From contig CM048553.1 of assembly GCA_026413225.1 (NCBI GenBank), positions 135,066,190 to 135,130,189 on the forward strand: a DNA stretch of 64,000 nucleotides, given 5' to 3'. This document shows, one piece after another, positions 54,205 to 64,000 of this stretch. The position numbers were made by a program, and so were the translations under genes. Positions within the stretch are counted from its first letter, which is position 1, and every line of letters starts with the position of its first letter. This DNA is from Otis tarda (Eukaryota; Chordata; Aves; Otidiformes; Otididae). Below the pieces are notes generated by a model. It was not told where the DNA came from. It saw only the letters and a program-made list of their open reading frames with translations, and ran no database searches.

Positions 54205-57200
54205 TTAGCTGTAGCTTCCTTTTAATTTAGACGTTTTGTTTTGCCTTATATCATAAAAAAAAAAACTACCAAAAAAAAAAAACCCACAACCTTGTAAAAC
54301 CTTGTCCATCTCTGAGCTTGATGCCTCACTTCTCCTGGTTTCATTGTTCAGTCTCAGCTAATTCTGCCCCATTCCATAGTTCAGCTTAGTCCAGAAAGTA
54401 GTTAACAGGCTTTTTCATTGTCCTAAGCTTTTTCTGTCACCACCTTTGCTCATTATACTGGAAAGAGACATAAAAGAATTTCTGGCTACATGAGTGGAAA
54501 ATACAATGGCAGACAGTGATTCTTGAAGAGCAGTTTTTATAACAGCAACATAGCATTTCCCTAATTTCTACAATAATTCATACTTTTTATGAATTATTCC
54601 AAATAATTGTCCAGATATGATTCCTGTTATCCAAATAAGATTAGATGAACACAGCTGGGGTTTTTTTCTGACTTAACAGTTTCTGACTATTTAAACCTGT
54701 GAAACATGCTAATATTTCATATTTTTCAAGAGCCTATTTAATGCAGTAGCTACTGGTTGATAATGTTACTGTGTTTAGAGAAGTTGCTTGATTTTCAAAC
54801 TTTACTGCATAGTAAGACCAATTTGAAAGACAGAAGCTGTGTGATATATGTCGTAATGTGTAGGGACTGAATAAAATTCAGTTGCTGGACTGAAGATGAA
54901 CAAAACAAATCCCAGATACTGGACATGCACTCATACCTAGTTACAGATGTTGATCCTTTGTTGAGTTGCAAACTTCAGCATGATCACAATTATACTAATG
55001 ATCCTAATCTCATCTAACATTTTGCTATATTCAAAAACATCCATTTGTGTCCCAGTTAATTTTAGGAATTTTTTTCTACCTTTTCCAACCAACTAAAAAT
55101 TGACAAATATCGGTTTATAGGAATATACTTTTCAATGGTCATATTTTCCTGCAAGAGCTGACTCTATGAACTGATTGATGAATCCATTCCCCATAACCAT
55201 CCCACTTAAAATAGACTGACAAAAGGCCAGCTGCAAAAGTGACTACACTAAACTGCTTCTTCCTCAACAACACAATAGAGAAACCAGATATTTATTATGT
55301 GGATTTGATTGTTCACAGCTGGTGCTTTCATCAGCCAAGCATAAATATTGGATGTTGGACCCATGCCACAAAATTCATCTTCGAATTGTAATGCCCCAAA
55401 ATTAATTTTGTGGGGTTCAGATGCAGATTTTTTTTTCTTAATAAAATAAAAAAGGATTACTTGCAAATTTTGTTATAGGGTCAAATTCCAGCCTCTCCCA
55501 GATCTGTAAGAAACTGGTTATGGTGACTTAATTTGTGTGCTTCTGTAGTCATTACACTTACAGACTAATGACGCAAGAAAGGTTAACCTCATCAACTTGA
55601 AGTACCTGCATTTTAAACATAAATCTGGAACTACCAAGTAAAATACTTACACAGTCACCTGCTTTGTCTCTGAAATAAGCATCTCTCTAAATCCAGCTTC
55701 TAGTCTGAACCTTTGGGTGTACAGCACAACACAGAGAAGCAGCCACAGGGATTTTAAGAAAAGAATAATATTTCACTTAGGAACCTTTAAAAATCCAGTT
55801 CCTCATTGAAGTCACACTTCATTGAGGTTAATTATCTCTTATTTCCATTTTTTTTTGTGTATGTGAAAGGGCACGGATGTAAAAAAGAATATAGGTCAGA
55901 ACTCATTTAATCAGCAAGTTGGCAAAGGAAAAGGCCATTCTATATTGCAGTGTAGCACTGGCTGTTTGCCTTATGTTATCAATCTTTTCAAACATGGGAA
56001 TTCAAGCTAAAGCAATAAAATATGAACTTCCAATCTTTTTTTTTCAAAATAATACTGAAAAGGCCACATTAGTCAGACAAAACATCGAATAAACTGAATA
56101 GTAGGATGAATATGAGTTTCTATGTATGTATTCAGATAGGGAGTTTAAATATCCTAATTACTTTTTTAATTTAATGTGATAAAAAATTTCAAATTAAAGT
56201 GTCTAGTCTCATACCAGTTTGGATAATCTACAAAGATACATTCTGTTATGTACAAGTAGTCAACTTAGCTGTACCTTTGAGTTGGTCAAATAAAAAAAAT
56301 AGTGTTTATCCAGGCTGGCAAATATATTACTTACAGCATACAATTTTCATCATGAAAGATCCCCAATTGCTTTTAAAAACTCTATGTTTACTCATATTTA
56401 GTCACATTATTTTCTAGTGAAACACATCCACTGTTTTCATGGATCATAGCATCAATTTAAGAGTACAGTGACAACACAGCAGTAGATAGAAACTGAAGTA
56501 TTCTGGATTTACATCAAATGACAGATAGATTTAAGCAGATTTGCTACATATTGAGAAAGCGGGTACTAGCCAAAAGAACGCTGTCAGTCTTGCCAACCAC
56601 CCAAACAAAATTGCTCTGATTAAAGAAGTTGACATCTTGAGAAAAGCACATTCAATTTTTAATACTTAATTATGTTTCTAATTACTGTTACTTCTGGCTG
56701 TTGTGTGCAACTCAACATTGGATGATGTAAGCCTTCATGAAAAGTTGAAAACATTAGAGCAATGTCTTTAAACACTAAAGACAAACCACCACAGCGCAAA
56801 CTGAGGACCAGGTTTTGTCCCTGAGACAACCACTGTTTCTCTTGGTGAGTCAACTCAGACAAGAACAAGTTGGGAGCTTTCTAGGCATGGCAGACTGGCA
56901 TCTATAACACACTGGCAAGTATCTTCACAGAAGATATGGATATTTTTTTTGCACTGCAGCATAAGACTTGAAATAAAGACCAAAGATGAAGGTTTGTCTA
57001 AGATATCAGCCAGCAGCTTGCTCTAGAAGATCTGAGTGATGTTCACCTATACTACAGGTTTCACATCAATTTCACACTGACATCTGCTGACATCTGCTAA
57101 AAGAGAGGCTACCAGAGCAAATAAAAAAATTAGAATGAAAAATACTTTTTCCTCCCTTGTCACTGTTGTCCTTCTATGCTTTGATCAATTTGCTGTTTTT

Positions 57201-57501
57201 CAGCATGGAAAACATCTAATAAATATGTATACTTCTTCTTCAGATGTATTTACAACTATGTTAACAGCTTTAAAATATTTAAGTTAGTTTTAAAGTTATA
57301 TTCCCATCTGTTATTATGAATTAATTGCCTAGAAAAAGGAAGTTAGATAAGTGATGCAAAGCTGATTTTAACTGTTATGAATTATGAAACGTAAACATGT
57401 TGATTTTTTAAATTCTGACAACAGCTTTATCATTTCATCTTTAATGTGGGAGGAATTTAACCTTTACTTGAGCCAGTCTAGAGTTTTGCTGTCTAGAGCA
57501 A
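54205..57501. other. Unassigned AT-rich DNA, no gene recognised
   Basis: About 3.3 kb. A-rich tracts at 54257-54291 follow the CR1 closely but are separate from its tail. Open frames are all under 75 codons. I see no element ends. Confidence 0.5.
54257..54291. repeat. A-rich simple tract
   Basis: Two A runs (11 and 12 long) separated by CTACC. Confidence 0.85.
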
Positions 57502-57983
57502 CATTACTCCTCTCCCTCCTTCTTCACTGACCTTGACGTCCAAAATTCTTCACAATCAGCTCAGGCAGACGCCTCTCAGGATCTCTTCACATCTCATCTC
57601 CTCTCCACTTCTTGCAGCCAGGCCGGGCCAAGTCGGGCCCAGTCAGCTGCCCAGCGAGAGGCCAGAGGGTGAGGGCCACAAGGCCTTCAAGGCTCACGCC
57701 TCCCCCTCTCTGCCTTGGCTCCAGGCTTCTTCACATCTTCTTCTTCTCTTTTTTTTTTTATTTTTCCCCTTCTTAAATATATTATCGCAAAGGCATTATC
57801 AGAGAACATTCTGTCACCAATTGGCTCGGCGCTGGCCAACATCGGGTCCACCCAGCATCGGGTCCACCCAGCCAAGTCCATCCTAGACACGGTCCAGTCC
57901 ACTGAACAAAGGTGAAACAACTTCTAGCATCTTCTTGCAGAAGCTGTCACCATAGCCCCCTGCCACTAAACAAAACCAACACA
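57502..57983 (-). mobile_element. Partial family B LTR (5' part only), minus strand
   Basis: On the minus strand it begins TGTGTTGGTTTTGTTTAGTGG at 57983. It follows the complete copy at 21265 through TATTTAAG, the purine-rich stretch, the GGCCTCACCCTCTGGCC-like block and a GTCAGTGAAGAAGGAGG-like block. It then stops near 57502, before the GC-rich middle, so the 3' half is missing. A 16-bp unit CATCGGGTCCACCCAG is tandemly doubled at 57840-57871. No target duplication can be identified. Confidence 0.88.
57772..57779 (-). promoter_or_regulatory. LTR TATA-like box (TATTTAAG)
   Basis: The plus strand reads CTTAAATA. It is the same octamer and context as at 21438 in the complete copy. Confidence 0.55.
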
Positions 57984-60900
57984 GATGTTATAAATACAAT
58001 AGTTTTGATTTCATGCCATGTAAAGCAGTTGATATAATTGCTTTTCATTTATTTCTGGAGTTTGAGGCTGAATTTGCCAAATCTTTTACTCTTCCTACTA
58101 TAATTCAACCAAGCTCAATGTATCTATCTTTCCTAGGTGTCACTCTACTGCAAAAAAAAAACTCTCTTAACTTACAAACAAGAAATATCTGAAGTCCAGG
58201 AGCCAGCACCATCACAAGCAAAATAAGAATCTTGTCAAACTCATGAAAAGAAAATGAAATAATCTGCTGCTTTTATCATATTTGCATTTTTGCATGAATT
58301 CCACACCAAATTCATAATCTTTTTTAACACTTACGTTTGCTGAATCTTGTCTTTTGCTCTGGATAATGATACTGTAGATGAATCCAAGAAAAGCACTGCA
58401 ATTACAGTTATTCTTGCAAAAAAAGATTAGAACCACTTAGGTATGAAATAGACAATTTGAGAGCAGAAAGTCTTTATAATTCCAAACAGAAGTAGATGGA
58501 GTAGGTTACTACCGAGGAAATTCAAAAGCCTGAGGAAGGCAGGGTCTCTGCTGCCTGCACAACCTCTGCTATTGCCTGCTCTGGGTGTAGGGGCTAGTTT
58601 GGGAGAGGATGAAGGGCTCCCAGCCCTGCCCTCACCTTGCAGCAGGGGGAATGAACTGCATCCTGCCAAGGGCTGGGAGAAGACACCTGCTCTGCAGAGA
58701 AGGTAACAGGTATTAGTGAGGGGAGACACAAAGACCTTCTCCATCCCTGGAGCTCTGTGAGTCCAGTCCTCCCTCCTGCAGCCCCTCCTGGGATTCACTC
58801 TCTGACCCCACACCCCGAATGGTGCCGCTCACAGAGGTGAAGGACAATGTCACTTACACCAACATCTTGGAGCAGAATTTCCATTTTGTCTGTGCCACTA
58901 GATAACCACAAGCTGGCTCTGGGGAGAAAGCCTGCTTTGAAGTTGAAGTAGGTTTCAGCACTGTTGTCTTTAATGACCTAAGTTGTCCAGCTTTTCCTCT
59001 TGCTTAAACGTACTGTAAATTTAAATGAATTCTGCTTAAATTGCAGTGACACAAGTGAATGATTAATCAAACTTAATTAATCTCTATGCGAGGTTGTTTC
59101 TGATGAGGTTTCATAGTGCATCATAAAGTGGCAAATCTTTTTTATTTGGGGAATTTTTGTTTTAAATAAAGAATGCTGAATGTTATGTAAGCCTTAGACC
59201 TTGGAAATTTACTATGAATAGAGAAAGCAAAGGAGGAACTGGAATTTTCAGACTAAAATGATAAAAAAATCTAGTATGTATACGTTATCTAGCTTGAATT
59301 ACTGCAGCTCTGCATTTTGAACACGGACCACAGTAATATGGAATTAGGTTAGAAAACAAAATCAAGACTCAAAGTTTTCATTTGCATGAAAAAATAGCAT
59401 TATGATGAATACAGTTATTATTTCCTCCTTTGTCATTGCTGGCACTCTGCAACACAGTTTACTACTGCACATTTCAGAGAGGCATGGTGGGTATGACATG
59501 CTGAGAGTCTTTGCTTACTCTGAACTCAGGGCTCTGCACTGAGTATGAACCTACCATTCCTCAGCTCTTTTAACATACGTCCAGGTTGGGAAACTTTCTC
59601 CTGTTCCATTCCTTCTCTGAAGGAGGCATCTTAGACAGGAGTAAGGTATGGATTTGCACTGCAAAATCTGACATGATTTTGCTGACTGTATATGGCAGAA
59701 ACATGTTTTCTTTCTAGGAAGTCAGTAATTGGTAGGAAATGCACAGGACTCCAAATATACAAATTCCACATCCTACTGATTTATCTCTGAAAACACTCAA
59801 TCTAGTTACTTCTTTAAATTCTAGCACTGTTCCAAAGTCTGTACTGCACAGTAACAGCAAGCGCATGTGCTGGCACATTCAGTAGGGAGGGCAGGATCTG
59901 GAAACAGACTGCTACTTGATGATCAAGTAAAAGCTGGAGAAGGATAATTGACCCATCCATACTTACAACTTTTGAAGATCTAAGAGATGGCTGTAGCTAC
60001 AGTCTGTCAGGGGAGGGACATGAGCATAAGCAAACCTGCTCTCTCTGGACAGACAACCCCACGCAGTGGCACCATCAGCCGTAACATGATGCTCAGTGCC
60101 AGCACCAGAGCCATGGCAGGCTGGATTTCACCCTGTGGCCTGGCAGCTCGAGGTCTGGAAAGACACAGCCATGATGCTCAGCACAGATTGTTCCAGGCAC
60201 ATTAAATGCCGCATTTAGATGGGCCTGGCCAGTCCAGGAAGACACAAACTCATGGTAGTAGTTCCTGCCTGCCTTGGAAGCCAAATACATGAAATTAAGA
60301 TGCTCACATTAGCAAAAAGGTTAAACTGTCTGCAAGTATGCCTACAGTAGAGCAAGAGCCAGGAACACTTCCACACATGACAGAAACGGCAAAATGGGCT
60401 AAAAGTGCATTTCAAGGTTGCTATAGGGACAAATCCCATCCCACAATTAGTTTGGATACAAAACCCTTTGACATCAAGTAGAAAGTTCCTCAAGAACTTC
60501 AGTGGCTTTTGATCTTGGCCACGGAGAGGAAAAATCTGTGGGACTCTGTAAATCCTGATTCAGCTTTTTTTTTTAATATGCTCCAACAGTGTGGCTTCAT
60601 ATGCTCTAGTTAGTTGAAAGTATAGTGTTTGCATAATGTCTTCAAGTTGCCTTTTGAAATTGGCTCTGCTACTTTTATTTAGTGCTTTTCACTGAAAAGC
60701 AAGGGAAGATCTGTCTCACCATTGTATTGTAGCACAAAATAAATCACTTTTATAGTACTGAAGGGGACTATAGCTGATGTAAAAATTGAAGCATGTACTG
60801 ACCTTTGGAATGACACTGTTATTGTCAGTATCAGAACCACAGTGTCCCCAAAAAATCTTTCCCAGCCTCAGAAAAGTTGTCACCAGCTATTTTGAAGCCT

Positions 60901-61559
60901 TGCATCTAAGTTAATAGAGCATATAAGCTAAAAGTCTGTACATGGAAGGGGAAACTTTTGCTAATTGAGAACAACAATACTCATAATATAGCAAAAAGGC
61001 TAGAGAGCTTTTTTTTATTATTATTTTACTTCCCTACAGGAGAGGTTTTGGGGAGATTAATTTATGACAAATATTTGACAGTGCAGTGAATTCCTCTTCC
61101 AAATTGCCTGTTTCTCACTTAGCATTTCCTCACTGGACTTCATAACAAAATTGCCTCACGTCTTTCCATTCACACCACTGAAATTATGAGGTGGACTGGT
61201 GTTAACAGGACAGAAGTGCTCTTTCTTGGAGGATTTAGAAATCCATGTATCATACTCCTTTGGATTTAATTCAAATTCAGGAGAAAAAAAAATATGAATA
61301 TTGTACACATGATTTTCATAAGAACACAAAAGATACATACTACATACAAACAGCAGTACTGGATCACCAAAGAATATTCTAGGTTCTAGTGTCCTACCTC
61401 CAACGCTGGCCAGTGGCAAACAATTAATAAAATATATGAAAAGGAGAGCAAGCATGTTGTAAATATTTTTTCCCCGGGTACTTTCTTAGCCTCTAGCAAT
61501 CTGTAGCACTAGCACTTACTAAGCTAGAAATACGACTTCTAATAATCCACAATGGATTC
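57984..61559. other. Unassigned DNA, no gene recognised
   Basis: About 3.6 kb. A GC-richer stretch at 58500-58860 carries a 128-codon minus-strand frame with no known motif, and 60000-60300 has short overlapping frames on both strands. Neither looks like an exon. Confidence 0.5.
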
Positions 61560-61900
61560 TCCTTTGTTGATCTGTCCAGTTGCTTTTTTGAATCCTGGTA
61601 AAATGCTAGCATTCACAACACCCAGTGTATAGAAATTACACAGATTAACTACTCATTGTGTGAAAAATACCTTCCTCTTTGCTTTTGCTGTCAACTGATA
61701 ATATAATTTGATATCTACTAGTTACTGTATTGAAAAATAAAGAGAAAAAAATGTTGTGTCCACTTTGTCTATGCCACTCACAAATTTACAAGCCTTTTTT
61801 TCCATTTTGCATTTCCATCGAATTGTTTCTTTTCCAGGGTCAGCATCTGTGACTAGTAAGGAGTCATTCTTTGTCTTTGTTTACCGTTGCAACCCATGTA
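61560..61900 (-). mobile_element. Ancient CR1/L3-like LINE remnant
   Basis: The plus strand keeps a series of blocks in the order seen in the antisense 3' part of old amniote CR1/L3 elements: TTTTTTGAATCCTGGTAAA, CATTCACAACACCCAGTG, ACACAGATTAACTACTCATTGTGTGAA shortened, CTTCCTCTTTGC, and CTATGCCACTCACAAATTTA. Divergence is high and no frame survives. The edges are approximate. Confidence 0.6.
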
Positions 61901-62344
61901 TCTTTTCTGGTTTTACTATGTCTTTCTGAAATAGGACTGAAACTGCACATATTATTTTTAACTTACAAAAGGGCATGGTGCTGTGCTCTATTTTGTTCTC
62001 TATTCCTCTTCTGATCATTTCTCTGGCATGGTATTTGGTTCATTCTTTTATTGCTGCTGGTCTTGGAACTGATATTTTCATCAAAAGGTCCTGCTTTAAC
62101 CATTAGGTCACTATCTGAAACCTGTTCATATCCCATCGTTTCTGAACATTTTAAAATAAGGATCATTTTTTTCAAGTGTGCATCACTTTTATTCTCATCA
62201 TATATAAGGCAAACTGCATGGCCATAAGATCAAGGAAAGTTGCTGTGCTCAGCACTGGGGTCCAGTTTGTGGCTCCCCAGTTTAACAGGGCTGAGAAAGG
62301 GTCAAGACAGAGGAGGGCTGCCGAGGGGCCGAGAGCACCATGAA
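61901..62344. other. Unassigned DNA between two old CR1 remnants
   Basis: About 440 bp with no clear feature. The last 50 bases may belong to the plus-strand CR1 that follows. Confidence 0.45.
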
Positions 62345-62700
62345 AAGGGGCTGCAGGAACTAGGCAAAGAGGAGACCGCAGGAGCAACCAGCAGTTATTT
62401 AAAGGGTAGTTGCAAAGGTGACAAAGCCAGCAGCTTCTCAGTAGTGGCAAATGCTATAACAAGGGGCCACACTTTGCAGTGAGGGAGACTGAGATTGGAC
62501 ACGAGGAAACACATTTTCACTGGGAATGTAGTGCAGGTTTCCCAGAAAGGCGGTGAAATCTCCATCCTTGGAAGCTTTTAAGATGTGTGCCTAGACATTG
62601 GCACAGCTGCTTGGTCTAGTGTTGGTGATTGTCCCGCTTTGAAACTTGACAACTGCCAAAGGTTCTCCCAACCAGTGTTGCTGTGAGTCTGTGACTGAAT
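62345..62700 (+). mobile_element. Old CR1 3'-end remnant
   Basis: Eroded plus-strand CR1 end: AGCAGCTTCTCAGTAGTGGC, AACAAGGGGCCACAC, TTGGACACGAGGAAACAC, TTTCCCAGAAAGGCGGTG, CATCCTTGGAAGCTTTTAAG, then a terminal stretch. It is an older subfamily than the copy at 51986 and its reading frame is destroyed. It lies next to the minus-strand remnant at 61560 but in opposite orientation, so it is a separate insertion. Confidence 0.7.
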
Positions 62701-64000
62701 GACTTCAATGTTTTTACACTGTGTACAGTATTTGCTGATCTGTTTCTTGAGTTAATGGTGTAGCAAAGCTATATCTTTGAATACCTTAATGAGTATTCAC
62801 TTAATTAGATGTCTGTAGTTGTGCATCCTGGCTTTAAAAAGACAAATCCCTGAGATTTAGAGGATGGTAGAAGCAGCAGTGAAAAATCTCAGTGAAGTAC
62901 CATATTGTTTCATAGAGCTTGCATAGTTGAAGTAAAAATTTGTTGGAAATGACAGTGACTCATCTCTAAGAATTTACTTCTTTTAAAAATATTCATGTAA
63001 GAGCATTTGTGTCTTTGTATCTTCAAAAAGAAGAGAGATGTCTCTAAAGAAAGTGTGTCTTTGGCACTTAACCGCTGGGACTGATCAGTGTAACTCATAC
63101 GATGTGATTTAGGCAACCAGCCAGGCACATCAAGGGAACCCGATCCCCTTCATTGGCTGCTCATTCAGTGCGTTACAAGCATGTGAGACACCGAAGATTT
63201 TGAAATCTTCAGAGAGAGATGAAGTCGGAGTAAGCAGGTCTCAATGTTTTAAATATTAGAATATTTTTCTGTCAGCAATTTCCCAATAGTTTATATTGCA
63301 TTTAACAAGGTTCATGGACTCATTATTTAAAAACAGCTGTTTTCTCTCAGTAGTAAAGAAAAGAAACAGTAATAGATCAGGCTTATTTCCAGTAATCAGA
63401 CTTCACAATCAGTTTTATTTTGTCTTATTCACAATATAAAATTTACTTTTCTGTCTTCTCCTTGCTGCTTTTATTTTAATTCCCATTGCAGTGAAAAAGT
63501 CATTAGAAAAGCATTTCTAGCATAAATCCAAGTGTGAATGCAAAAACTCTTGTTCTAGTTTATATTAGTGAAAAACAACTTCTCTAAATATCGGTATAAA
63601 GAAAGGAAATTTTACAGAAAATATTGCAAAGTGTATGTTTGAAGATAACTCCATTTAAGTTTGTAAGACATTCATTTAATGTGTGTAGCTTTATGAATAT
63701 GCAATGAAAAATGTTTTATAAGTATAAAATAGTTTATATTATGTTTAGGAAAAAAATAAAGATTATTGTACTGACCAGGACAGGTAAGTATTTTTCAAGA
63801 AAAATAACAATAGTATAGGCCATGTGCCTGTTTGCCTTAAATAGCAATCCACTCCTAGGAACATAATTCATGGTCAATAATGCAGTAAATAAGATCTGCT
63901 TTCTTACTGTCTGAATTTTTTCTGCTCCTTTCTTGGCTTCTTTTTCCACACTAATTTCCAAATTTTTTACAAATATTGCTCTTTAACTTGCTCTTCAAGA
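62701..64000. other. Unassigned AT-rich DNA, no gene recognised
   Basis: 1.3 kb to the window edge. Short open frames only, with no element ends. Confidence 0.5.

Noticed and set aside
1..64000. CRISPR array, bacterial operons, riboswitches
   Set aside because: The DNA is eukaryotic. Tandem repeats seen are microsatellites, LTR-internal units or codon repeats without spacer structure.

Overview
This is a vertebrate, almost certainly bird, nuclear DNA window. It is AT-rich, and I can support no host protein-coding exon and no tRNA or rRNA gene in it. The bird assignment rests on the CR1 non-LTR retrotransposons with their 8-bp ATTCTATG 3' tails and on several ERV-L-type LTRs flanked by 5-bp target duplications. 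Every convincing coding region belongs to a retroelement. The rest reads as intergenic or deep intronic DNA.

Layout. 1-21264: mostly unassigned AT-rich DNA, with a 5'-truncated 1.1-kb-family LTR (4166-5142), a solo LTR on the minus strand (11426-11983, TSD CTAGC) and decayed CR1 pieces (18527-19420). 21265-28364: a complete solo LTR of the 1.1-kb family (21265-22402, TSD AAATT), a broken CR1 (23151-24755, minus), a CR1 3' end (25740-26062, minus) and a solo LTR on the plus strand (27755-28364, TSD CCTTC). 28365-44170: unassigned DNA with a third kind of solo LTR (33613-34416, minus, TSD CTTGC), a SINE-like trace and a CR1 tail. 44176-51181: a complete young provirus. 51986-54204: a 5'-truncated CR1 with a 680-codon open reverse transcriptase frame. 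54205-64000: unassigned DNA with a truncated LTR (57502-57983) and two old CR1 remnants.

The centrepiece is the provirus at 44176-51181. It has two 620-bp LTRs that look identical by eye, a CAGGT duplication, a tRNA-Lys1,2-type primer site, an open gag, and an open protease-RT-RNase H-integrase frame in the same phase as gag after one UAG. It has no env. The Gag starts with several hydrophobic segments, carries a five-unit Pro/Ala/Thr-rich repeat and has no zinc knuckle. Gag would assemble particles and Pol would be made by stop-codon readthrough. Without env the element would move only within the cell. Its LTR lacks the TATATAAG box that two related solo LTRs in the same window keep.

Limits: all similarity statements come from reading the sequence. 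No database search, alignment program or RNA folding was run. Family names are at superfamily level, and the edges of old repeats are approximate.
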